Of a stretch of DNA of 64,000 bases, positions 32,134 to 39,730 are shown one piece after another. The position numbers and the translations under genes were made by a program. Each line of letters starts with the position of its first letter. Positions within the stretch are counted from its first letter, which is position 1. Source of the DNA: JBDRMV01 sp043825615. Lineage in GTDB: Bacteria; CG03. The stretch spans positions 62,001 through 126,000 of the forward strand of contig JBDRRS010000019.1 in assembly GCA_043825615.1 (NCBI GenBank). The letters are read 5' to 3'. Under the pieces are notes generated by a model. It was not told the origin of the DNA and did not search any database. It saw only the letters and a list, made by a program, of their open reading frames with translations.

Positions 32134-33597
32134 TTAAGCCCAAAAAGGCACATATTTTGCATATTTTCGGGATTCATTATCCGGATCAAGCAATTTAATC
32201 ATCTCTCCCTTAGATGCTTCTTTAATAATTCGGGATACCATAGCGCTGTTTTCTTTAGTTATTCCAAAACGCTCTCTCAATGTAGAATTGGTCAGGTATT
32301 GCTTTTGAACATATTTCAAGCAGGCGTGCAGATAGGTAGCACGAATCCGTTCATTTCTATCCATCTTTTTCAAAGGCCGGTGTGCAAAAAGTGTAACTCT
32401 TGTATTATCTTCAATAACCTCGAACAATGGTGCGGGCAATTGATACAGTTCTGTTTGAAAAACAACCTTATCTACACCGCTGCCACGCTCTTCACATACG
32501 CCAATTCTTCTCATAAAAGAAGCAAGTACCTCATTTCGTGATTTAGGAGGACTATCAAGAAAACGTTCTGTATTAACAAGTGGTTTCCCAGGATTAGTTA
32601 TTTCCATTCTATCTGAAAATATTTCTATCATAGGGCTCGTTCCATGTATAAATAAATCTTGATGTATTATTGCGTTTGCAACAAGTTCACGAACAGCTAT
32701 TTCCGGGTACATTGGAATATTTTTTCTGAATGTTTTACTAATGACCTCATTACTTGGAATCAGTGTATTAATAAACTCCGTAAGTCCCTTAAACCCTGCA
32801 GCATATCCCTTATTACCTATCTGTTCTTTTATCGTATTTAGCCTTGTTGTGTCTTTATAAACAATAACTCGCACGGACTTTCTTTTCAAATTCTTAAATT
32901 TATCTAAGTTTTTTGCATAAAGAATTGCTCCTAAATTTGTTATCGAATACATACTCGCAGTATCTTTTGTTATCATACTATCTTCCAAAAGCCGACTAAT
33001 AATGCCAGATTTACTATCGGGTAACGGTTGAGCAGTAAGTTCAAAATAAGATGGATAATCTAAAAGATGAATAATATCATCTGCATTCAGTTTCTCTCCC
33101 GCATTCAGTTCTTCAAACGGAGTAGTATCAAATATGCGCCATAGCTGTCGCTCTTTTTCCGGGAATTCTTTTAATAGTTTCTTATATGTTCCGATTCTAA
33201 TATATTCTTTACCCTGAAATTGAACCGGATGACGAAACGCACGGTCTATTTCTAATATAACAACTTTTCCCTGAACAGTTTGTAATTCATAGAACCTAAA
33301 ATTGATTTTTGGTGTAAGTAGACGTAATAGCCAATTTTCCAGTTCTTCATTACCGACTTTTAAACTTTTTGGTCGGAAATCAGTGCCTATAATATTATGT
33401 GTTTTATCTTCAATGCCCCAAACAAGATAGCCCATTACTTTTCCCGAAAGCGCAGCCGAGTTTGAGAGTGCTGAAATATATTCTCCTATTTCTTGATGAT
33501 TGACATAATTATGCTTAAACTCAATCCACTCGGTTTCATCCGGTAAAGCGCGTAATTCCTTAACTAACTTTAAAAGGTATTCCTGCGTATATGTCAT
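32134..33597 (-). CDS. AlbA_2/Schlafen-type ATP-binding protein
   Basis: The 487 residues begin with an AlbA_2 (divergent AAA/Schlafen-like) domain: EWIEFKHNYVNHQEIGEYISALSNSAAL and GYLVWGIEDKTHNIIGTDF (about 22-75), EIDRAFRHPVQFQGKEYIRIGTYKK (about 125-150). The middle has the GHKL-like HATPase_c_4 motif (REIAVRELVANAIIHQDLF, near 285-305). It continues with IFSDRMEITNPGKPL and a winged helix. A strong ribosome-binding site (GAGAGGTGG) precedes the start. Such proteins are frequent in defence islands. Function here is not known. Confidence 0.85.
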   Translation of the reverse strand: MTYTQEYLLKLVKELRALPDETEWIEFKHNYVNHQEIGEYISALSNSAALSGKVMGYLVWGIEDKTHNIIGTDFRPKSLKVGNEELENWLLRLLTPKINFRFYELQTVQGKVVILEIDRAFRHPVQFQGKEYIRIGTYKKLLKEFPEKERQLWRIFDTTPFEELNAGEKLNADDIIHLLDYPSYFELTAQPLPDSKSGIISRLLEDSMITKDTASMYSITNLGAILYAKNLDKFKNLKRKSVRVIVYKDTTRLNTIKEQIGNKGYAAGFKGLTEFINTLIPSNEVISKTFRKNIPMYPEIAVRELVANAIIHQDLFIHGTSPMIEIFSDRMEITNPGKPLVNTERFLDSPPKSRNEVLASFMRRIGVCEERGSGVDKVVFQTELYQLPAPLFEVIEDNTRVTLFAHRPLKKMDRNERIRATYLHACLKYVQKQYLTNSTLRERFGITKENSAMVSRIIKEASKGEMIKLLDPDNESRKYAKYVPFWA

Positions 33598-33621
33598 TTT
33601 CCACCTCTCATATTAATTTTT

Positions 33622-33780
33622 CTAATAACTACGTAAATTATCAGGCCAGCCATTTTTTATCATGCTCTCAATGGAAAAGATAATTTTATTATTATTCATT
33701 CTAAAAATTATTTCCCCATATTGTTCAAGAATATTTAGGAACGTCCTGCATTTTCTTATTAGTCTGCTACTTTTTCCCAT
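33622..33780 (-). CDS. Small ORF upstream of the AlbA_2 gene
   Basis: A 52-codon ORF (ATG at 33780, TAG at 33622-33624) lies 24 bp upstream of the AlbA_2 gene on the same strand. Its protein is basic at the N-terminus (MGKSSRLIRKCRTFLNILEQ) and has a well-mixed composition (IIFSIESMIKNGWPDNLRSY). No ribosome-binding site is visible, and the start lies just inside a GGGGACAGGTACTTT repeat. I do not recognise it. It could be a small partner protein or a remnant. Confidence 0.3.
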   Translation of the reverse strand: MGKSSRLIRKCRTFLNILEQYGEIIFRMNNNKIIFSIESMIKNGWPDNLRSY

Positions 33781-33849
33781 TTAAAGTACCTGTCCCCTTT
33801 CTATTTAGGGTGCCACCTTAGGGTGCCACCACCCGTCCCCAACTACACC
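33781..33849. repeat. Short repeats left of unit E
   Basis: AAAGTACCTGTCCCC (REP-like end) is followed by a tandem duplication, TTTAGGGTGCCACC and CTTAGGGTGCCACC, then ACCCGTCCCC. No gene is seen. Confidence 0.45.
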
Positions 33850-33917
33850 ACTCCTGAAATTATTCCACGTGGAATAATTGGCCTTTTTCCCGACGACGCC
33901 GTTTTAAGGTACCCCCC
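33850..33917 (+). repeat. Island repeat unit E (variant palindrome)
   Basis: The palindrome (33858-33879) has arms AATTATTCCAC and GTGGAATAATT. Compared with units A-C both arms have changed, so pairing is kept. The tail GGCCTTTTTCCCGACGACG and TTTTAAGGTACCCCCC is conserved. Confidence 0.85.
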
Positions 33918-33958
33918 TTTTTCGGCTATTCTAAAAAGCATCAGAACCGTCCCTATAC

Positions 33959-34696
33959 TTAAGTAACCTTGATAGAAGAATTAAACCGTACTAATTTCTT
34001 CCAATTTATTTTACCCTTGGTACAAAATTCTTTTGAAAAATCTTGTGTAAATCTGTTAATAATTTGCGAATAAGCTTCCATAAATTCTTCATTTTTTTCT
34101 TTCGCTTTATACCCAAGTGGCTCAATAATTTTTGTATACAAGTTTTTATTACCTGAAATAAATTCCCAAAACATTTGCCCACAATATTTCAGGTATTCTC
34201 CCTTATCTGGCCTACCCTCTCTTCCATAACAACAACCATTAATTGTAATTATTTTTTGTTTCGAGGTATTGGTTCCTAGTATTCTCTTTGCCTTCCTAAA
34301 ATTGTCTTTCATTTTTTTAATCTGACTACTATTACCCCAATTTGGACCCGACTTAATTGAAACAATATACTTTATTCCTTTTTTATCAAACTCTAAATCA
34401 ATCCCTTCCGCGGAAGATTTTTTGCCGCTATAAACTCTTTCACAAATAAATATCGCAAGATATTCTAAGAACTCCCCAAAAATAGTTTCTTCCTGTGAGG
34501 AAAGATGAGCATCTAATAAACCCTTAATAATATCGTGGGCGGTAAGGACATTTTTTGCTTTAAAAAGATAAGGGTTTTTGCGGCTTAATATTTTTGACAA
34601 TTTTAACCTATCTAGACTTTTCAGTCTTTTAGAATGAAAATTGCCAATATTATCTTTAACATACTTGGTAACATCATTTAGACTTATTTTTTTCAT
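33959..34696 (-). CDS. Type II restriction endonuclease, PmeII-like
   Basis: The start at 34696 is supported by AGAGG 7 nt upstream; an upstream in-frame ATG at 34735 is not. The 245 residues show KNPYLFKAKN, SSQEETIFGEFLEYLAIFI, the catalytic-looking GIDLEF...YIVSIKSGPNWGNSSQI (an Asp followed by x-Lys, as in PD-(D/E)XK enzymes), then NGCCYGREG and YCGQMFWEFISG. I associate this conserved pattern with PmeII-type endonucleases. It overlaps the methyltransferase gene by 23 bp, forming a classical R-M pair. Confidence 0.82.
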   Translation of the reverse strand: MKKISLNDVTKYVKDNIGNFHSKRLKSLDRLKLSKILSRKNPYLFKAKNVLTAHDIIKGLLDAHLSSQEETIFGEFLEYLAIFICERVYSGKKSSAEGIDLEFDKKGIKYIVSIKSGPNWGNSSQIKKMKDNFRKAKRILGTNTSKQKIITINGCCYGREGRPDKGEYLKYCGQMFWEFISGNKNLYTKIIEPLGYKAKEKNEEFMEAYSQIINRFTQDFSKEFCTKGKINWKKLVRFNSSIKVT

Positions 34697-35534
34697 ATTT
34701 AGACCTCTTTCCACAAATATAATACTCTGTGGCATTAATTCTTTCTTTTAACATCTTATAATATTTAGGAACTACTTCAATTCCTATTGAATTTCTTTTT
34801 AATATTTGTGCTGCATCAATTGTTGTCCCAGACCCTACAAAGGGATCCAAAACAACATCGCCTGTTTTTGTAAATAGATTAATAAACCATTGCGGTAAGT
34901 TAACAGGAAATGCGGCACTATGATTTTTATTATTGCATTCAGTCGCTAAATTAATAACATTTGTTGGATAAACCTTATTTCTACCTAACCAGTTTGAAAT
35001 ATTCTTTCCAAATCCACTACCGACTCTAGAGTTATCTCTTCTTTGGTCAGTTTCGCTTAAATTTCTAAGTCTTGTTTTTGCCCAATCACCAATAGGGGTC
35101 ATGACTTCTTTTTGATACATATTAAATTTCCTATTTTTGTTAAACTGTAATAATCTTTCCCATGCATCTCTAAATCTATTTGGCCATTTACCTGGATAAC
35201 AATTCTTCTTATGCCAAATAAATTCTTCAGTCCATAACCATCCCTGTTTCCGCATCTCCAATATTAACTCCACAACATAAGTGTGCCTCTCTCCTTTTAC
35301 TACTTTTTCCTTTATATTAAGGATGAAAGTTCCCGTAGGTTTCAGTACTCTAAATAATTCTTTAGAAATAGGTAAAAACCACTCCACATACTTATCTGGG
35401 TGACTTCCACCATATGTATTTTTTCTACTATCCGCATAAGGAGGTGAAGTAAATATTAAATCAACACTGTTATCCTTTAATTGTCTTAATTTATTTTTAC
35501 AATCACCTTTTATAATTTTAGTTATTATCTTCAT
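34674..35534 (-). CDS. Site-specific DNA methyltransferase (SPPY type)
   Basis: The 286 residues have the catalytic motif IV as TSPPYADS (near residue 30) and the AdoMet-binding motif I as DPFVGSGTT (near 236) in the C-terminal part, the beta-class order. SPPY favours N4-cytosine methylation, although N6-adenine cannot be excluded. The target domain lies between. An extended -10 (TTTGCTAAAAT) ends 6 nt before the ATG, so the mRNA is probably leaderless. With methyltransferase first, host DNA is protected before the nuclease appears. Confidence 0.9.
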   Translation of the reverse strand: MKIITKIIKGDCKNKLRQLKDNSVDLIFTSPPYADSRKNTYGGSHPDKYVEWFLPISKELFRVLKPTGTFILNIKEKVVKGERHTYVVELILEMRKQGWLWTEEFIWHKKNCYPGKWPNRFRDAWERLLQFNKNRKFNMYQKEVMTPIGDWAKTRLRNLSETDQRRDNSRVGSGFGKNISNWLGRNKVYPTNVINLATECNNKNHSAAFPVNLPQWFINLFTKTGDVVLDPFVGSGTTIDAAQILKRNSIGIEVVPKYYKMLKERINATEYYICGKRSKYEKNKSK

Positions 35535-35540
35535 TCTACT

Positions 35541-35552
35541 ATTTTAGCAAAT
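35541..35552 (-). promoter_or_regulatory. Extended -10 element of the R-M operon
   Basis: TTTGCTAAAAT on the minus strand, with TAAAAT at 35546-35541, is 6 nt from the start codon at 35534. Confidence 0.5.
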
Positions 35553-35599
35553 TTTCGGACTCTCAGGAAAAACGGGACTCTCCATAGGATAAATCTGAC

Positions 35600-35667
35600 C
35601 CTCCTGAAATTATTCCACGTGGAATAATTGGCCTTTTTCCCGACGACGCTGTTTTAAGGTACCCCCC
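35600..35667 (+). repeat. Island repeat unit F (variant palindrome)
   Basis: The palindrome at 35608-35629 is identical to unit E (arms AATTATTCCAC/GTGGAATAATT). The tail has one change (GACGCTG). It is followed by AAGTATCAGAACCGTCCCC, another short dispersed repeat that also appears near 33940 and 38710. Confidence 0.85.
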
Positions 35668-35734
35668 AAGTATCAGAACCGTCCCCATACTTTCATACCC
35701 ATACTTTCATATCTCATCCTTAAAATTTAACGAC

Positions 35735-35810
35735 ATCTAACGCTTAGCATGACCCTCAAATGGACACGCCATCGCGGGTTCATTTGTAGCGGTCGATGCG
35801 GTTGTTGTGC
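35735..35810 (-). repeat. Integron attC-like site behind the TIR gene
   Basis: Read on the minus strand (the TIR sense), the site starts 13 nt after the TIR stop with GCACAAC (35810-35804; RYYYAAC, one mismatch). It then has ATCGACC (35797-35791) and, at the far side, GGTCAT (35754-35749) and GTTAGAT (35741-35735), a perfect GTTRRRY. ATCGACC pairs with GGTCAT leaving one unpaired C, as in the L boxes of attC. Spacers of 6 and 7 nt separate the boxes. The inner arms CAAATGAAC/GTCCATTTG also pair, with one mismatch. No integrase is visible. Confidence 0.5.
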
Positions 35811-35823
35811 CTTCCTGGCTCCC

Positions 35824-36648
35824 TCAGACAAGATCGTTGATGATCTTTGGGATAAGTATCCGCCCGTCCTTGTCTCTTCTCGCCCATCCCGCAGCAAGCA
35901 TCGCTTCAACGAGTTTAGGTGCGGAGGCCGCCTTCTCTTGTGCTGCGGCGTCATCTCCTGAATCCTTCAGTTTCTGAATATCAAAAAGCATTTGGCGCTG
36001 CGGGACCGGCAGCTTGGACACGAGGAATCGGATATAGTTCAGCAAAGGATCACGTGTCAACGCAGGAGTGCGCCCGACTACAGAATCAGCAACAACCCGT
36101 GTGAGCGCGAGAATCTCGGCGAGCATCTCGCTTTCGTCCCGCCTTGGGCTTGACGCGGCTTCCGCGTCGGCGTTCGAAAGAACGTGCGCGTAGTTTTTTT
36201 CAAGATCGGGCCACCATTTGTCGAAGACGAGATCAAGTTGTGACGGCTGCAGCGATGGTTGGGCTTTCGCGTTGAGATCTGACAGAAGGTGCCGCAGTTC
36301 GTCTTTCTCGAAGGGACGGTGCTGGAACTGTGCAAGAGGACCGGTAACGGATGTTGCAGTAAGTCCACCTGATAGTACACCACATGCCCTTCCCTCTATC
36401 TTCTTGGACAAAGCTCCGCCTTCAAAGAGTAGCCAATCGCTGGACAGGTTGCTCGGCGTGAGACAGAGTATACCGAAGTCCGTCTGTTCGAGTTCCCCTG
36501 CAAGCGTGCTTGCCCACCGCACGCCAGACTCGATGTCGTGCTTCGACATGAACACTTCGAGATTTTGCAGCATACATGGCAAGTACTTGTGAAATAGAGC
36601 CGCGATCTGCTGGCTCATTGTTCCGGACCAGCTTACGAATACTTTCAT
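35824..36648 (-). CDS. TIR-domain protein
   Basis: The start at 36648 has GGAGG with a 6-nt spacer. The 274 residues open with a TIR domain (about 1-140): MKVFVSWSGTMSQQIA, then VFMSKHDIESGVRW, FGILCLTPSNLSSDWLLFEGGALSK. The Glu in WLLFEGGAL corresponds to the catalytic Glu of NAD-cleaving TIR domains. The C-terminal half is helical and unrecognised; it may sense a trigger. The gene is clearly more GC-rich than the restriction genes beside it. With an attC-like site at its 3' end it looks like a captured gene cassette. An abortive-infection role is inferred. Confidence 0.85.
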   Translation of the reverse strand: MKVFVSWSGTMSQQIAALFHKYLPCMLQNLEVFMSKHDIESGVRWASTLAGELEQTDFGILCLTPSNLSSDWLLFEGGALSKKIEGRACGVLSGGLTATSVTGPLAQFQHRPFEKDELRHLLSDLNAKAQPSLQPSQLDLVFDKWWPDLEKNYAHVLSNADAEAASSPRRDESEMLAEILALTRVVADSVVGRTPALTRDPLLNYIRFLVSKLPVPQRQMLFDIQKLKDSGDDAAAQEKAASAPKLVEAMLAAGWARRDKDGRILIPKIINDLV

Positions 36649-36672
36649 CTCATCCCTCCGTTTGCACAACAA

Positions 36673-37031
36673 TGTTATTATGCATACATCACGTTTTTAC
36701 CAGATTTTCACACGGTAAACAGCATTTCAAAAAAACAGGGACAACCGTTATGGGTTTCATTTTTATCATTCTACTCCTAATTCTATGGGCGACATTTTAA
36801 CGGGAGCGGGCTCCCGGATTAGTAAAAAGTGATTAGCAGTGGTGTATAAAAGGGTCATGTTTAATTATAGCAAAGAATAACGGGAACGAGAAGAACAAAT
36901 CCCCCTCAGTCCCCCTTTGCTAAAGGGGGAAGAATAGCACCCCCACCTCAATCCTCCCCCGTCAATGGGGAGGAAGAAAACCAGGGGGAAGAGAAGAAAG
37001 AAGAACAGATTAAGAACCTTTGCTATGTTTT
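36673..37031. other. Intergenic stretch at the right edge of the island
   Basis: No convincing gene is present. A 16-codon hydrophobic ORF (MGFIFIILLLILWATF, 36750-36800, plus) could be a remnant of a small membrane protein. GGGAGCGGGCTCCC (36801-36814) forms an inverted repeat. The structured repeat described at 36901-36988 fills the right part. Confidence 0.4.
36901..36988. repeat. Three-stem palindromic repeat
   Basis: An outer stem CCCCCT/AGGGGG (36901-36906 with 36983-36988) encloses two hairpins: CCCCCTTT/AAAGGGGG (36911-36918 with 36922-36929) and CCTCCCC/GGGGAGG (36953-36959 with 36967-36973). Such C-rich/G-rich elements are widely scattered in bacterial genomes. Confidence 0.6.
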
Positions 37032-38660
37032 TTAGCGGCGGGAACCGCGCGGACGCTGCCTGTCTTTGTTATCTGTTCTTTTTTTGGCATGAGAAATCAG
37101 CGGCTTAGGGCCTTTGCCTTTAAAACTGGCAATGATTTCCTCTGCCTTTTCAAAAGGAACGGTTATAAAAGAGAAGTTTTCCATTACCTGTACATCTCTG
37201 ATATGCTGTGATTTAATTGAGACCCTGCTCATAATAAGATCAACAAGTTTTCGGGCATTAATATTGTCTTTCTTACCGAGAGCGACAAAAAGTCTTGCTT
37301 TGCCCTGCTGGTCAATCTGCTGCCCCTTTGAACCGACCTCTCTCACTTCACCATAGGCATCAGGATTGAGTTCTTCTTCAAAACAATAGTTAAGTATGGC
37401 CGCTAATATTTCCGCCGGCTTGTTATCCTCAAGCAATTCCTTGGACCAGTTATAATATTTAGCATCAATCTCGTCTTTAAGAATTGCAGTCAAATCTTCG
37501 TATATCTTTTTCTTTTTGGCTTTGATGATATCTTCCACCTCCGGTACTTTTGATTTCTTAATATCAGTATTGGCGAAGCGCTGTATGAACATCAGCCGTT
37601 TATACTCACTCGGAGTAATAAACGTAATGGCGGTGCCCTCTTTCCCCGCCCTTCCCGTACGGCCTATTCGATGGACATACATTTCCGGATCATTAGGCAG
37701 TGAATAGTTTATGACGTGGGTGAGGTTAATAACATCAATCCCGCGCGCGGCAACATCCGTCGCTACAAGAATGTTGACTCTTTGTTTCCTGAATTTTTCC
37801 AGAGTTTTTTCTCTTTGCGTCTGTGAAATATCTCCATGAATAGCTTCCGCGTCATATCCTCTATCCATTAAATGAGTTGCAACAGAATCAACATCGCTCT
37901 TTGTCCTGCAGAAAACCAGACCGTAAAAATCAGATTCAATATCTATTATCCTGCACAGCGCCTCAAATTTATCCGAGGATTTTACCTCAAAGTATATCTG
38001 CTCCGTCAGATCAGTTGTCAGCGGCTCGTTCTTAACCGTAAGAAGCTCATAACCTTCCATGTATTTGTGCGCAAGGTCCCTTATCTTTCCCGGTATTGTC
38101 GCGGAAAACAACAGCGTTCTTTTTCCGGCATTTGTATGCTTCATTATTTCTTCCATATCCTCGATGAATCCCATATTCAGCATTTCATCCGCCTCATCAA
38201 GTATCAGGTGCTCAATTTGTCCGATCTTCAGTGTCTTTCTGTTGAGATGATCAATTACCCTGCCCGGAGTCCCGACTACAATATGCACGCCTTTTTTCAG
38301 GCTGCGGAACTGCTGCTCAATAGATTGACCGCCGTATATCGGTACTATCCTGAGATCCTTGTCTCCTTTGAGTGAATTGATTTCTTCCGATACCTGAATG
38401 GCCAGTTCCCGCGTAGGAACCAGAATCAGCGCCTGAACTGTATTGGCATCCGCGCTAATCATTTCTATCAGGGGTAATCCGAACGCCGCTGTTTTGCCTG
38501 TGCCTGTTTGGGCCTGAGCGACGATATTGGTATCATCTCTCATCATCACGGGGATAGTCAAAGCCTGAATTGCGGTCGGCTCTTCAAAACCTTTTTTATT
38601 AATTGCCTCCAGCGCTTTTGCTGAAAGCCCAAGGTCATTAAACGTTTTTTTGTTTTTCAT
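37032..38660 (-). CDS. DEAD-box RNA helicase with C-terminal RNA-binding domain (CsdA/DeaD type)
   Basis: The 542 residues carry all helicase motifs: Q motif (FEEPTAIQ), AQTGTGKT, PTRELA, TPGR, DEADEML, SAT, VFCRTK, ATDVAARGID and HRIGRTGR. A DbpA/CsdA-type RNA-binding domain follows (about 440-515: KARLFVALGKKDNINARKLVDLI), then a basic RG-containing tail. These proteins help ribosome assembly and RNA decay, especially in the cold. The gene starts 6 nt after an extended -10 (TTTGCTAAAAT), so a leaderless mRNA is likely. Confidence 0.92.
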   Translation of the reverse strand: MKNKKTFNDLGLSAKALEAINKKGFEEPTAIQALTIPVMMRDDTNIVAQAQTGTGKTAAFGLPLIEMISADANTVQALILVPTRELAIQVSEEINSLKGDKDLRIVPIYGGQSIEQQFRSLKKGVHIVVGTPGRVIDHLNRKTLKIGQIEHLILDEADEMLNMGFIEDMEEIMKHTNAGKRTLLFSATIPGKIRDLAHKYMEGYELLTVKNEPLTTDLTEQIYFEVKSSDKFEALCRIIDIESDFYGLVFCRTKSDVDSVATHLMDRGYDAEAIHGDISQTQREKTLEKFRKQRVNILVATDVAARGIDVINLTHVINYSLPNDPEMYVHRIGRTGRAGKEGTAITFITPSEYKRLMFIQRFANTDIKKSKVPEVEDIIKAKKKKIYEDLTAILKDEIDAKYYNWSKELLEDNKPAEILAAILNYCFEEELNPDAYGEVREVGSKGQQIDQQGKARLFVALGKKDNINARKLVDLIMSRVSIKSQHIRDVQVMENFSFITVPFEKAEEIIASFKGKGPKPLISHAKKRTDNKDRQRPRGSRR

Positions 38661-38666
38661 AGTGTT

Positions 38667-38678
38667 ATTTTAGCAAAT
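38667..38678 (-). promoter_or_regulatory. Extended -10 element of the helicase gene
   Basis: TTTGCTAAAAT, with TAAAAT at 38672-38667, ends 6 nt before the ATG at 38660. TTGAGA is present upstream but at only 14 bp. Confidence 0.5.
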
Positions 38679-38799
38679 TCCGGTCGTCTCAATTCCCGTT
38701 TGTACAAACAGTATCAGAACCGTCCCCATTCTTTCGCTGAAGAACACCGGCTAATGAACGGCGCGTCGGCTAATTAATCTTTTTTAATATTTACCGAAT

Positions 38800-38904
38800 T
38801 TATTTATTTTTTTCTTTTTTCCGAGCCCGTTTTTCTTTTAGGGTGAATGCGGCCTTTTTTCGCGTTTCGCGCTTGCCTTTATCTTTTTTTCCTTTGTCGC
38901 CCAT
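38800..38904 (-). CDS. 34-residue highly basic protein
   Basis: This gene is short but well supported. It has an ATG at 38904, AAGGAGG with a 7-nt spacer (38918-38912), a promoter TTGTAA-17-TATAAT further up, and a stop at 38802-38800. The protein starts MGDKGKKDKGKRETRKKAA and ends RARKKEKNK, so about half the residues are Lys or Arg. I recall similar tiny proteins starting MGDKG in other bacteria, often unannotated, and their role is unknown. It lies directly upstream of the DEAD-box helicase on the same strand. A link to RNA or ribosomes is plausible. Confidence 0.75.
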   Translation of the reverse strand: MGDKGKKDKGKRETRKKAAFTLKEKRARKKEKNK

Positions 38905-38957
38905 TTCAAATCCTCCTTACACAAAAACATTGATACTCTATATTTTTACACATGAAA

Positions 38958-38986
38958 ATTATACCACATATATCCTTGATTTACAA
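38958..38986 (-). promoter_or_regulatory. Promoter of the 34-residue protein gene
   Basis: TTGTAA (38986-38981) and TATAAT (38963-38958) are 17 bp apart on the minus strand. The leader is about 47 nt. Confidence 0.65.
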
Positions 38987-39013
38987 TAGAGGAAAAAGCG
39001 GACGCTCTTTTTT

Positions 39014-39730
39014 TTATTCAATTATCTCGGCAATTATTGAGCCGATGGGGATTTCGCTTTTCATCTGAACAGGTATTTTCTTTTCGTCGTCGGTCAGCCA
39101 GACCCATATTTTGCCTTTCGCCTTGAAAATTCCCTCCTCGCGCATTTCCGGCTCTACGAGTATTGTCTTATATTCCCTGTCCCTGACGCTTATTTTCTCG
39201 CGGCGGATAACCTTGACATTCAGGGGCCAGAGTTTTCTTTTGGTGTAAACGTCCACCACGACGGGTCTCCCCGGGGTGAGATTTTTCAGCCGGATATAAT
39301 AAAGGGAACTCAAAACATCCAGCGCGTGCGGCGTTACCGCCCAGGTTTCTTTTTCTCTTTTTGCAATATTCTTAACCGTATCAATCTCAATCACATCGTC
39401 AACGACGCGTCTCCCTTCCCTCATGTGTTTTTCAAACCGCAGGGAGCGCATCTGCTTAATATCCCACCACGCCTCAACCCGGTCCCGCACTTTGTAAAAA
39501 TGGTCAAAGAAAGGATACGACTTCGCAAGAGAAGTAATCTTGAAGCAGGAAGTTGAAATTCTCTCTATTTTCAGGGACGACTGACCGCAGTTTATGAACG
39601 TCCAGCGGATGTTATAGACGATTTCTTCTTTTTCTCCGAAAGGAAGCGTTCCCGCATCCGCCGCCCGGAGAAACGCAGGCAGAATGAAAATGAATAAGCA
39701 GGTTTTTAGAAAATGTCTGTTATGATACAA
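39014..39730 (-). CDS. DUF3108-domain protein, exported
   Basis: The ORF could extend to 39826, but that part overlaps the end of the DUF1116 gene by over 100 bp. A TTG at 39730 gives YHNRHFLKTCLFIFILPAFLRA, a good signal peptide, so I start there (238 residues). The rest matches DUF3108: FGEKEEIVYNIRWTFINCGQ, then RDRVEAWWD and the final EIPIGSIIAEI. The fold is a beta-rich, barrel-like periplasmic domain of unknown function. It is the last gene of the FdrA operon by position, though a functional link is not evident. Confidence 0.75.
   Translation of the reverse strand: MYHNRHFLKTCLFIFILPAFLRAADAGTLPFGEKEEIVYNIRWTFINCGQSSLKIERISTSCFKITSLAKSYPFFDHFYKVRDRVEAWWDIKQMRSLRFEKHMREGRRVVDDVIEIDTVKNIAKREKETWAVTPHALDVLSSLYYIRLKNLTPGRPVVVDVYTKRKLWPLNVKVIRREKISVRDREYKTILVEPEMREEGIFKAKGKIWVWLTDDEKKIPVQMKSEIPIGSIIAEIIE

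Noticed and set aside
28439..35667. CRISPR array
   Set aside because: The repeats are 1.0-2.0 kb apart and separate genes, not 30-40 bp spacers. No cas gene is present.
28439..35667. Classical integron array built from the six units
   Set aside because: The units lack RYYYAAC/GTTRRRY core pairs and no integrase gene is seen. Only the separate site behind the TIR gene looks like attC.
36576..36800. 74-codon plus-strand ORF at the TIR start
   Set aside because: Half of it is antisense to the TIR gene. Only its last 16 codons are hydrophobic, perhaps a remnant.
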